From the NCBI GenBank assembly GCA_900556455.1, contig USOV01000012.1, positions 1 through 26,298 on the forward strand: a stretch of 26,298 nt of DNA, in the 5' to 3' direction. Made by a program: the position numbers and the translations under genes. This document shows positions 16,271-24,354 of the stretch, in pieces (the first letter of the stretch is position 1; every line of letters starts with the position of its first letter). Below the pieces are notes generated by a model. The model did not search any database, was not told the DNA's origin, and saw nothing but the letters and a program-made list of their open reading frames with translations. Source of the DNA: an uncultured Clostridium sp. GTDB taxonomy: Bacteria > Bacillota > Clostridia > TANB77 > CAG-508.

Positions 16271-17122
16271 ATGTTTGGAAAAAGAGCTGATGGTAGAAGA
16301 TTAAAGAAAATCAATCCTATTTTTCTTCTTATGCCTCACATTATGAAAAGAAGGAGTGATGCTCAGGTTTTCTATAGTCAAGAAATTCCTATTGCTCCTT
16401 TAGATGAGTATATTGCGAAAAAAGATGCAGAAGGTATTAAAATGTCTTATATGGCTATTATTTATGCTTCACTAGTTAGAATTATTGCAGAAAAGCCTTT
16501 AATTAATCGTTTTGTTATGAATGGGAAAATTTATGCTAGAAATAGTATTGATATTTCTCTTGTTATAAAAAAAGGAATGAGTGAAACTGCAGATGAAACA
16601 CCATTGAAATTACATTTTGATGGTTCAGAAAATATATTTGATATTAGAAACCGTTTAGAACAAACTATTATTCAAAATAAAGAAGTTACTGCTGAGAATG
16701 ATACTGACAAATTAGCTAAAACTCTATCTTTTGTTCCAAGTTGGTTAATAAAATTTATTGTTAATTTTTTAATGTTTTTGGACAGGCACGATTTATTGCC
16801 AAAGTTTATTATAGAAGCGAGTCCTTTCCATACTAGTGCTTTTCTTACAAATGTTGGTTCTTTAGGTATAGACTCAATTTACCACCATTTGTATGATTTT
16901 GGGACAACTGGTGTATTTTTAGCTATGGGGAAAAAGAAAAAAAGTCTAATAAATGTTGATGAAGCTCTTGCAGAGGAAAAAACCCTTTCTCTTCGTTGGG
17001 TTTTAGATGAGAGAATTTGTGATGGTTATTATTATGCAAATGCAGTAAAATTGTTTAATAAGTATATGAAAAGGCCAGAGCTTTTGGAAGCAAATATTGA
17101 ACCTGTTAAAGATATAAAATAA
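16271..17122 (+). CDS. Stand-alone 2-oxoacid dehydrogenase E2/CAT-fold acyltransferase-like protein
   Basis: A 283-residue protein matching only the catalytic domain of E2 acyltransferases; there is no lipoyl or E3-binding domain and no other complex subunit nearby. The core segments HTSAFLTNVGSLGID and LRWVLDERICDGYY correspond to the family's C-terminal part. The usual DHRxxDG reads DERICDG, so the catalytic His is replaced by Glu and ordinary acyl transfer is doubtful. The ATG at 16271 follows AAGGAGAT. It is a single-gene unit between two terminators. Actual function unknown. Confidence 0.8.
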   Translation: MFGKRADGRRLKKINPIFLLMPHIMKRRSDAQVFYSQEIPIAPLDEYIAKKDAEGIKMSYMAIIYASLVRIIAEKPLINRFVMNGKIYARNSIDISLVIKKGMSETADETPLKLHFDGSENIFDIRNRLEQTIIQNKEVTAENDTDKLAKTLSFVPSWLIKFIVNFLMFLDRHDLLPKFIIEASPFHTSAFLTNVGSLGIDSIYHHLYDFGTTGVFLAMGKKKKSLINVDEALAEEKTLSLRWVLDERICDGYYYANAVKLFNKYMKRPELLEANIEPVKDIK

Positions 17123-17149
17123 AAAAAGAAGGAGATTCCTTCTTTTTTT
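17121..17149 (+). terminator. Intrinsic terminator after the E2-like gene
   Basis: AAGAAGGA and TCCTTCTT form a stem around GAT (17126-17144), followed by TTTTT. Upstream A-richness lets it work on the minus strand as well. Confidence 0.85.
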
Positions 17150-17195
17150 ATTTTACTTTCAAAATCCACTTCCATGGTGCTTATGAATTTATTAA

Positions 17196-17375
17196 TTACA
17201 ATAACATAAGTAACCCACCTATTACACTTAGCACAAACCCTACTATTTTTAGTCCTTTTACACCATCATTTTGGTCTCCAAAACTAAATACTTTTTTTGT
17301 TATTGGTCTTGCATCATATATTAATATTACTCCACACATTAAAATTATTGTTCCAATTATTTTTATAATTTCCAT
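17196..17375 (-). CDS. Small two-span membrane protein, function unknown
   Basis: A 59-residue protein with two hydrophobic spans (about residues 4-21 and 41-59) around a polar loop (DARPITKKVFSFGDQNDG). No family recognised with confidence. ATG 17375 has AAAGGA about eight bases upstream; the ATG at 17384 overlaps this site. It lies 16 bases after holA and may be co-transcribed. Confidence 0.65.
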   Translation of the reverse strand: MEIIKIIGTIILMCGVILIYDARPITKKVFSFGDQNDGVKGLKIVGFVLSVIGGLLMLL

Positions 17376-17391
17376 ATTCCACATCCTTTGG

Positions 17392-18423
17392 CTATCCGCA
17401 ATATGTGCAAAGTATTGCTTCTAATCCTACATTTATATCTATATTTCCTTGTTTATAATTATAATCTAAATCTATTAACTCTTGCAATATTTTTCTCAAA
17501 TGTTTTTTACTAAAATATTCTACTTGCTGTCTATATTTATTTGCTAAAAATGTTTGATTTGGCTTTAGTTTTAATGCTTCTACAATATTTTTATTGTATT
17601 CTATTGCAAGCTTTGTTAAATATATTTTCTTAAAATGTCCATATAATGTTACTAATATTTTTTGTATTGGTTCTTTATTATATATCAGTTCATGTAATAT
17701 TTCTAAAGCATTTGTTATGTTCTTTTTTCCTAAGCTATCTGTTAGGTCAAATATTACACTATCTAATTCTTTTACTGATAAAAGGCTTATTGCTTCTTTT
17801 GTTATTGTACCATTTTCCCCTGCATATTCTATAAGTTTACGTATTTCATTTATTAGGACTTGCATGCTTGTACCACAATTTTCAATAAACTCTTGCATAG
17901 TTCTATCATCTATCTTTACTTTATATGCATTGCAAATCGCTTTCAGCCTTACAGCAATTTGTGCTGGTTTTAGTTTTTCAAAATTACATACAATTCCATA
18001 TTTTTCTATTGCTTTTGCAAGTATATTTCCAGCATCTATTTCCTCTTCTATAAATATTAATATTACTGCTTCATTTATTAGCTTAATATTTTCTTCTATA
18101 AAGGTTGCTATTTTACTTTGAAAACTATTGTCTGTTTTACTAGTTTTTCGTCCTCCTGTTTTACTTTTTTTGAACAACCCAGAATTTTTAACTACTATTA
18201 ATTTTTTGTCATAGCCAAAACTTGGCATTTGTATTTCTGGTATTAGTGAGCTTATATTCGTTTCATCTATTTGTATGTAGTTTATCCCAAGTAGCATATC
18301 TCCAAATAGTTTTTTTATTTTTTTTACTGTAGTATCTAGGAGGTATTCTTCTTCTCCATATAACAGATATATACTATTTAATTTTTCTTGTTTTAGTTCT
18401 TGTTCTAGTTTTTCTGTTGTCAT
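17392..18423 (-). CDS. holA: DNA polymerase III subunit delta
   Basis: A 343-residue clamp-loader subunit that opens the beta sliding clamp. The N-terminus LNSIYLLYGEEEYLLD, the FNYIQID-like strand (INYIQIDETN), and the C-terminal helical collar region (LVTLYGHFKKIYL) match bacterial HolA. The ATG at 18423 has GGAGGAAAA upstream. The gene sits between the debranching enzyme and the small membrane protein in one direction. Confidence 0.93.
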   Translation of the reverse strand: MTTEKLEQELKQEKLNSIYLLYGEEEYLLDTTVKKIKKLFGDMLLGINYIQIDETNISSLIPEIQMPSFGYDKKLIVVKNSGLFKKSKTGGRKTSKTDNSFQSKIATFIEENIKLINEAVILIFIEEEIDAGNILAKAIEKYGIVCNFEKLKPAQIAVRLKAICNAYKVKIDDRTMQEFIENCGTSMQVLINEIRKLIEYAGENGTITKEAISLLSVKELDSVIFDLTDSLGKKNITNALEILHELIYNKEPIQKILVTLYGHFKKIYLTKLAIEYNKNIVEALKLKPNQTFLANKYRQQVEYFSKKHLRKILQELIDLDYNYKQGNIDINVGLEAILCTYCG

Positions 18424-18480
18424 TTTTCCTCCATACTGATTTATGATAATAATTAGCTAAGTGCAGATCCTTTATATATT

Positions 18481-20523
18481 TTAAAAGCCATATATTATTC
18501 TAAAAATCTCAGCTACACTCCATGCCTGTGCCATTGTACCTTTTGGTAAGTTTGGTTTTTTAGAATCATATATTTCTGATATGCTTCCAATTGTTCCTCT
18601 TTCTAACAATTCTTTTTCAAATGTTATTTTTACATTTTCCCTAAATTCCTGTAATTTTTCTCTTAAGTTCTTCTTTTCTTGTTTATCCTTCGCATATTTT
18701 ATCATATTTTTTATTGAGTTATAGTATAAGCCAAGAAGCCAAGGCCATGTTATTCCTTGATGATAGCTTGAATCTCTTTTAAATGGATCCCCCTCATATA
18801 TGTCAATATACCCTTTTTCTCCTTTTGCCAATGTTTTTAAACCATATTTATTTAATAATTTCTTTTCTACAACTTCAATTACACTTTTTGCCATATCACT
18901 TTCTGGATTTACAACTGGATAACTTAAACTTAGTGCAAATAATTGGTTTGGTCTTACTTTACCATCTCCTAGCACATCATATAAGCAGTTTCTTTTACTA
19001 TTATAAAACTTTTCCAAAAATGATTCTTGACATTTTTCTGCTAAGTTTAGGTATTCTTTCTGTTCTTTTTTATTTCCAAATTTTATACTAAGTTCAGCCA
19101 TTATCATAAGTGCATTGTACCACAATGCATTTAACTCTACTGTTTTTCCATTTCTCGGTGTAAATGAGTGATTTCCATATTTTGCATCCATCCATGTATT
19201 TTGTGTGTTTGGAGTACCAGATGATATTAAAGAATCCTTATCTAAGAAAATATTATTATCATCTAAATTAATTCCCTTTTTATAGTTTTCAATTATAGAT
19301 TTTAGTTGTGTATAAAAATGTTCTTCTATAAAATCATAATCTTTTGTATATTCTAAATATTTATGTATTTGTTCGAATAATAAAAGTGAGCTATCAGCAC
19401 TATTATATAATGGTCTATTATCATAGCCAGAATGTCCATTTGGAACTAATCCAAATTTTATATCTCTTATCATGGTTAGAAGCACTTCTTTTGCTATTTT
19501 ATACTGTTTTGTACATAGCAGTAATCCCTCAAAAGATATAAGTGAATCTCTTCCCCAATCTAAAAACCAAGGATAGCCTGCAATTATTGTATGATATCCA
19601 AAACTTGGTCTATATACTATAAAATTATCTATTGCAATCATAAAGTATTTTAACATTTCTCGCTCATGGCTTTGTTCTTTAGTTTCTTTTTCTACATCTA
19701 TTTTTGGATTTAGAATCTCTGTTTCATGTACTAATTCATTTATTCTTATGATTTCTTTATTTATAATTTTTTTTATGTTTAATTCTTCAATATTTTCTTC
19801 TAATGAACAAATAAATCCAATTTCCTTCTCTGAATTTTCTGGTATCTGGATTTCAAATCTTCCTGGAACTGCTAAGTTTTCCTCTGGATAAAGCCCTCTT
19901 TTTTCTTCTTCTATATAAAACATATTTCTAAAAATATCATGTTCATGTTTAATATAGTTTCCATCTGTAGCATACATATAAACTGGGGTATTAGCATTTT
20001 TATCTATTTCTATTCTTACTTTTTTATTTTGTTTTTCTTGTTTTATCGTGTATTCATGGTTTGTGTTCATTGAATGGAAATCTCTAAAGGTTACTATTGG
20101 GGTAATTGTAAATTTTGCTAATGGTCCTTCATTATATATTTTATATAATACACAAACTGTGTTTTTTCCATATTCCATACATATTAATTTTTTTATTAAT
20201 ACATTTTCTACTTTATATGTAAAAATTGGTATATATTTTTTTTCAAATTCTTCTTGATATTTATAGCCAGTAGATATATAGTTTGGGCACATATTAGAGT
20301 ATAAATCATATTTATTGTTATTTATTTCTAAACTTTCATCTAGTTTTGAAAGTATTACATACCTTCTTGCGGGTGGTGTAAGAGGTGCTACTAGCAATCC
20401 ATGATATTTTCTTGTGTTTATTCCAATTGCTGTTCCTGCCGCATATCCTCCTATACCATTTGTTATAATCCATTCGTGCTTTATTCCTTCTTCTAATGTT
20501 AATTTACTTTTTTCTATTTTCAT
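18481..20523 (-). CDS. Glycogen-debranching-type amylo-alpha-1,6-glucosidase
   Basis: A 680-residue protein with the bacterial GDE N-terminal domain (EWIITNGIGGYAAGTAIG, RKYHGLLVAPLTPPARR) and a C-terminal (alpha/alpha)6-barrel glucosidase domain. The motif PWFLDWGRDSLISFEGL corresponds to the catalytic region of this family; YHQGITWPWLLG and GTMAQAWSVAEI follow. It would remove alpha-1,6 branches from glycogen or similar glucans. ATG 20523 has GGAGG six bases upstream; the ATG at 20535 overlaps that site. No other glycogen genes are in the window. Confidence 0.9.
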   Translation of the reverse strand: MKIEKSKLTLEEGIKHEWIITNGIGGYAAGTAIGINTRKYHGLLVAPLTPPARRYVILSKLDESLEINNNKYDLYSNMCPNYISTGYKYQEEFEKKYIPIFTYKVENVLIKKLICMEYGKNTVCVLYKIYNEGPLAKFTITPIVTFRDFHSMNTNHEYTIKQEKQNKKVRIEIDKNANTPVYMYATDGNYIKHEHDIFRNMFYIEEEKRGLYPEENLAVPGRFEIQIPENSEKEIGFICSLEENIEELNIKKIINKEIIRINELVHETEILNPKIDVEKETKEQSHEREMLKYFMIAIDNFIVYRPSFGYHTIIAGYPWFLDWGRDSLISFEGLLLCTKQYKIAKEVLLTMIRDIKFGLVPNGHSGYDNRPLYNSADSSLLLFEQIHKYLEYTKDYDFIEEHFYTQLKSIIENYKKGINLDDNNIFLDKDSLISSGTPNTQNTWMDAKYGNHSFTPRNGKTVELNALWYNALMIMAELSIKFGNKKEQKEYLNLAEKCQESFLEKFYNSKRNCLYDVLGDGKVRPNQLFALSLSYPVVNPESDMAKSVIEVVEKKLLNKYGLKTLAKGEKGYIDIYEGDPFKRDSSYHQGITWPWLLGLYYNSIKNMIKYAKDKQEKKNLREKLQEFRENVKITFEKELLERGTIGSISEIYDSKKPNLPKGTMAQAWSVAEIFRIIYGF

Positions 20524-20559
20524 TTGTTCCTCCATAATTTTTATTAAATCGTAATTTGT

Positions 20560-20649
20560 GGAAATGAATTCATTGCAAATTGGCTAATAATCGATTATTA
20601 TGGGTCGCCGAAGGCGGCGACTCCTACAACATTTGCAATTATCATTTCC
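20560..20649. repeat. 90-bp inverted repeat between the debranching enzyme gene and yvcK
   Basis: Outer arms at 20560-20580 (GGAAATGAATTCATTGCAAAT) and 20631-20649 are near-exact inverted copies, differing by a two-base gap and one change. Inside lies the GC-rich palindrome copy C. This nested build looks like a miniature mobile element or a strong hairpin barrier. Confidence 0.6.
20599..20628 (-). repeat. Intergenic palindromic repeat, copy C
   Basis: Minus strand: TGTAGGAGTCGCC, GCCTTC, GGCGACCCATAA. The GTCGCC/GGCGAC stem is perfect, and the head and tail match copies A and B. Its GC content is far above its surroundings. Confidence 0.6.
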
Positions 20650-20659
20650 CTATAAATTA

Positions 20660-22126
20660 TTATTTAATATTTTGTTTTTTGTTATTTTTCCTAGCATTTT
20701 TTTGTTCTTCTTTTTTTATGTTTTGTTGTCTTATTTGTTCACTTTCTTGAATAGATTTTATTCTATCGCTATATTTACTTATAAATTTGCTTGCTTTTCT
20801 ACTTCTTTTTGTTTTTTTATTCTGTACTTTATGGGTTGTTTTCTTTTTATTTTTTTTCTTTTCTTCTTTTAATTTTGAATTTAATAATAGATATTGGTCA
20901 TCATTTTGTTTATCTCTAAATTTAAGTTCATTGCAAATTAATTCTATTATTGTCTTAGCAAGTGCATCTGCATCATGTCTTATATGTTCTCCATCAACGC
21001 ATGAAATATCTGCTTTTATTAATTTAATTCCCTTTCCTCTTAAGTTTTGGGCATCTACTTCAACTAAATTTGATCCTTCTTTATTATATTTTCTTAAGAA
21101 CTCTGGAATTATATCTCCATTGTCGCATATACAATAATCTATTATTTTGTTTCCTGCATGTTCTATAATTGCATCAATATGGTCTGAAACATTATAATCA
21201 TCTGTATGTCCAGGTTCAGTCATTATATTTGGTATGTATATTTTGAAGGCTTTACTATCTCTTATAGTTTTTGCTACATTTTTTATTAATAGATTTGGTA
21301 TTACATTTGTGTAAAGGCTTCCTGGTCCTAAAATTATTGCATCAGCATTTTGAATAGCCTCTACAATTCCTGGTGCAGTTCTACAATTTGATGGGTTTAT
21401 AAATACTCTATTTATCTTTGTCACTCTTTCTTCTGTTATATCTGCAATTTTATCTTTATCTTTTATTACCATTCCATTATCTAATTCTACGCATATTTTC
21501 ATTTCATCTAATGTTACTGGTAATACTTTTCCTACCATTGAGAATATTTCATTACTTTTTTGAACACTTGTAGCTAAATTCCCATTTATATTTCTAGCTA
21601 TCTCTATGTATAAATCTCCAAAGTTTACTTCATTTCCTTTGCCATCACCTAAATTATAATTTAAAATTTTTGACATTTCTTCTGAATTTGTTGCTAGTGC
21701 TTCTAAACTTATTTTTATGTCTTCTACTGTACTCATATCTTCTTTACCATATTTAGATACCGTAACTATTGCTGTTATATTGCTTGTATATTTTTTTAGT
21801 CCTTTTAATACTGTACTTAGTCCATTTCCTCCACCAATTACTACAACATTAGGTCCTTTTGAATTTATTGGATTTTTACTTTTCATTATTTCAGGATTTG
21901 CTGCAAGTTCTAGTATTCTTCTTTGAAAAAATACTAGTCCTAATATGAAGCATGTGAATCCTATTATAAATAGTATTACTATTTTTACAAGCTCTGATAG
22001 TTCTAGCCTATCTGTTACTAATATGTTTGCAAATTCATAAGATGTTAGTAGCATTCCTATTATTATTAGCAGTATCCATCTTTTCGTTTTTTTGTTTCCT
22101 ATTATTAGTTTTATTATTTTTTTCAT
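20660..22126 (-). CDS. yvcK: YvcK/CofD-type gluconeogenesis factor with membrane anchor
   Basis: A 488-residue protein with two N-terminal membrane spans (about residues 15-33 and 48-66), a YvcK/CofD-like nucleotide-binding core (NVVVIGGGNGLSTVLKGLKKY, PGSLYTNVIPNLLI, MTEPGHTDDYNVSDH) and a very basic Lys-rich tail of about 70 residues. YvcK proteins bind UDP-sugars and link central carbon metabolism to cell-wall synthesis. ATG 22126 has GGAGG five bases upstream; the GTG at 22138 overlaps it. It follows murB by 47 bases, as in other Firmicutes, but rapZ and whiA are not beside it. Confidence 0.93.
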   Translation of the reverse strand: MKKIIKLIIGNKKTKRWILLIIIGMLLTSYEFANILVTDRLELSELVKIVILFIIGFTCFILGLVFFQRRILELAANPEIMKSKNPINSKGPNVVVIGGGNGLSTVLKGLKKYTSNITAIVTVSKYGKEDMSTVEDIKISLEALATNSEEMSKILNYNLGDGKGNEVNFGDLYIEIARNINGNLATSVQKSNEIFSMVGKVLPVTLDEMKICVELDNGMVIKDKDKIADITEERVTKINRVFINPSNCRTAPGIVEAIQNADAIILGPGSLYTNVIPNLLIKNVAKTIRDSKAFKIYIPNIMTEPGHTDDYNVSDHIDAIIEHAGNKIIDYCICDNGDIIPEFLRKYNKEGSNLVEVDAQNLRGKGIKLIKADISCVDGEHIRHDADALAKTIIELICNELKFRDKQNDDQYLLLNSKLKEEKKKNKKKTTHKVQNKKTKRSRKASKFISKYSDRIKSIQESEQIRQQNIKKEEQKNARKNNKKQNIK

Positions 22127-22173
22127 TATTTCCTCCACATAACATATAATTTGCTAAATCTCATCTAGGTTTG

Positions 22174-23081
22174 TTAGTCAACACCCAAAATTCTAATTTC
22201 TGGTTCAATGTCTACATTAAATTTTTCTTTTATTTTTTCTTGTATGTATTGTATCAATTTTAAAACATCTGTTGCAGTTGCATTTCCTTTATTTACTATA
22301 AAACCTGCATGTAAGTTAGAAACTTCTGCATCTCCTATTCCATAACCTTTAAGCCCACATTTGTCTATTAGTCGTGCTGTTATAAATCCTTCTCCTCTTT
22401 TAAATACACTTCCTGCACTTGGCATATTTAATGGTTGCTTTTCTTTTCGATTTTTAGAATATTCTTCTATTTTATTTTTTATTTCTTCCTTGTTTCCTTT
22501 TTCTAATTTTATTTTTGCACTTATAATAATCCAATCTTTTTTCTGGAAAATTGATTTTCTATATGAAAATTCTTGTTCTTTTTTTGTTATTGTTTTTATT
22601 TCTAGGTTTTCATTAATATATGTAGATGAAATTATTTTATCGCCTATTTCATTTCCATATGCCCCTGAATTCATATATATTGCTCCTCCAAAGCTTCCTG
22701 GAATTCCAGAGGCGAATTCTATTCCTGTAAGTTCTTCTTCCCCTGCAACTCTTGCAAGTTTTGATAAAAGAATTCCTGACCCAACATTTAATGTTTCGTT
22801 ATCTTCCTTAATAATTTCATTAAAATTTAATTTTACAACTATTCCTCTTATTCCTTTATCTTTTACTAAAACATTACTTCCATTTCCAATTACAGTTACT
22901 TGTACTTTGTGTTCTTTTGCTACATTTAAAAGAAATTTAAGTTCTTCTGTATCATTTACTTTTACAAAAATATCTGCTGGTCCTCCGTATTTTAAATGTT
23001 GTATGTTTTTTCATTGGCTCATTTAAAAGCACTCGTCCGAGCTTCTATTTTTGTAATTAATTTATCATATATATCTTGCAT
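22174..23081 (-). CDS. murB: UDP-N-acetylenolpyruvoylglucosamine reductase; needs two +1 shifts at CGG
   Basis: FAD enzyme making UDP-MurNAc for peptidoglycan. Corrected length is 301 residues. The first CGG (23039-23037, GCT-C-GGA) is codon 15; shifting gives GRVLLNEPMKKHTTFKI. The second (22987-22985, ATA-C-GGA) follows 17 codons later and restores IGGPADIFVKV, the FAD-binding motif. The rest is canonical: VIGNGSNVLVKDKGIRG, GIEFASGIPGSFGGAIYMNSGAYG, MPSAGSVFKR and LHAGFIVNKGNAT. Read straight, the protein ends within about 20 codons. ATG 23081 has AAGGAG eight bases upstream. Because no in-frame ATG precedes the MNSGAYG methionine, simple gene calling gives only the C-terminal 166 residues. 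Confidence 0.93.
22985..22987 (-). other. +1 frameshift site ATA-C-GGA in murB (second)
   Basis: CGG is in the frame set by the first shift. Reading GGA restores KIGGPAD. Straight reading gives RRTSRYFCKSK and stops. Confidence 0.9.
23037..23039 (-). other. +1 frameshift site GCT-C-GGA in murB (first)
   Basis: CGG is codon 15 from ATG 23081. Reading GGA restores GRVLLNEPMKKHTTF, typical of MurB. Straight reading gives RTSAFK and stops at TGA. Confidence 0.9.
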
Positions 23082-23146
23082 TTTTGCACTCCTTACATCC
23101 TATTAGTATGTGCATTTTTTAGTTTTATTCTTTTTTTATAAACTAG

Positions 23147-23175
23147 ATTTTATCATTTTTTTTGTTTTTTTACAA
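23147..23175 (-). promoter_or_regulatory. Probable sigma-A promoter for murB
   Basis: Minus strand: TTGTAA (23175-23170), a 17-base A-rich spacer, TAAAAT (23152-23147). The -35 is imperfect. It lies between the rpoD terminator and murB. Confidence 0.5.
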
Positions 23176-23200
23176 GGTATTTTTATATTCTTTCATACAA

Positions 23201-23223
23201 AATCCCCAGAAAAACTGGGGATT
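23201..23223. terminator. Terminator hairpin after rpoD
   Basis: A perfect nine-base-pair stem AATCCCCAG / CTGGGGATT with a five-base loop lies six bases beyond the rpoD stop. On the minus strand a short T-rich stretch (TTTG) follows. It separates dnaG-rpoD from murB-yvcK. Confidence 0.75.
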
Positions 23224-23229
23224 TTGTTT

Positions 23230-24345
23230 CTAATTCATATAATCTCTTAATTTTTTACTTCTGCTTGGATGTCTTAGTTTTCTTAATGCTTTTGCTTCTA
23301 TTTGTCTTATTCTTTCTCTTGTTACCATGAATTCTTTTCCAACTTCTTCTAGTGTTCTTGGTCTTCCATCTTCTAGTCCAAATCTTAGTTTTAATACTTT
23401 TGCCTCTCTTGGTGTTAAAGTATTCATTACATCTTCTAGTTGTTCTCTAAGTAATGTATATGCTGCTGAGTCTTGTGGTGCTGGGCTATCTTCATCTTGT
23501 ATAAAGTCTCCTAAATGGCTATCATCTTCTTCTCCTATTGGAGTCTCCAAAGATACTGGATCCTGTGCTATTTTTTGTATTTCCATTACTTTATCAAGTG
23601 GTAATTCCATTTCTTGTGCTATTTCTTCTGGTGTAGGTTCTCTTCCTAATTGTTGTAATAAGTGTCTTGATGTACGTATTAATTTATTTATTGTTTCTAC
23701 CATGTGCACTGGTATTCTTATTGTTCTAGCTTGGTCTGCTATTGCTCTTGTTATTGCCTGTCTTATCCACCATGTAGCATAAGTACTAAATTTATATCCT
23801 TTTGTGTAGTCAAATTTTTCTACTGCTTTAATTAAGCCCATATTTCCTTCTTGAATTAAGTCTAAAAATAGCATTCCTCTTCCTACATATTTTTTTGCAA
23901 TACTTACAACAAGTCTTAAGTTAGATTCAGAAAGTCTTTGTTTTGCTTCTTCATCACCTTCCATTACTTTTTTAGCAAGTTCTGCTTCTTCATCAAATGA
24001 TAATAGTGGAATTTTTCCTATTTCTCTTAAATACATTCTTACTGGGTCATCTACACTAATACCTTCAAAATTCATGGTATTAATATCTTCTAATGGAATT
24101 TCTTCTACTTCTTGTAAATCTTCTAAATCTGGTTCTTCTATATCATCATCTTTTGATATATCTACTCCCATAGCTTCCATTTTATCGAATACTTTATCTA
24201 TTTGTTCTGCATCTGCTTCTCCTAGTTCACTTGCAAGTTCTCCATAAGTAACTTTTCCTTTTTCTTTTGCCTTTTTTAATATTTCGTCTACTCTTTTATT
24301 TGCATCATCTTTGTTTTCTACTTGTTCTATTTCGTCCTTTTCCAT
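23230..24345 (-). CDS. rpoD: Primary RNA polymerase sigma factor (SigA/RpoD)
   Basis: A 371-residue housekeeping sigma factor. An acidic N-terminal region 1.1 is followed by region 1.2 ([11 protein letters not shown]), region 2 ([45 protein letters not shown]), region 3 ([13 protein letters not shown]) and region 4 ([27 protein letters not shown]). This intact HTH, unlike that of sigF, needs no shift. It starts nine bases after dnaG with AGGAGG in the gap, the classical dnaG-rpoD order. Confidence 0.98.
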   Translation of the reverse strand: MEKDEIEQVENKDDANKRVDEILKKAKEKGKVTYGELASELGEADAEQIDKVFDKMEAMGVDISKDDDIEEPDLEDLQEVEEIPLEDINTMNFEGISVDDPVRMYLREIGKIPLLSFDEEAELAKKVMEGDEEAKQRLSESNLRLVVSIAKKYVGRGMLFLDLIQEGNMGLIKAVEKFDYTKGYKFSTYATWWIRQAITRAIADQARTIRIPVHMVETINKLIRTSRHLLQQLGREPTPEEIAQEMELPLDKVMEIQKIAQDPVSLETPIGEEDDSHLGDFIQDEDSPAPQDSAAYTLLREQLEDVMNTLTPREAKVLKLRFGLEDGRPRTLEEVGKEFMVTRERIRQIEAKALRKLRHPSRSKKLRDYMN

Positions 24346-24354
24346 CTTACCCTC

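Noticed and set aside
3285..23039. The frame breaks as sequencing errors or pseudogenes
   Set aside because: Seven of seven breaks are an extra C before GGA/GGT, producing an in-frame CGG, in otherwise pristine conserved genes. Independent errors would scatter over codons and homopolymers. A systematic base-calling artefact is still possible and should be tested on raw reads.
3285..23039. CGG simply reassigned to another amino acid
   Set aside because: A reassignment keeps the frame; here the downstream protein is recovered only after moving by one base.
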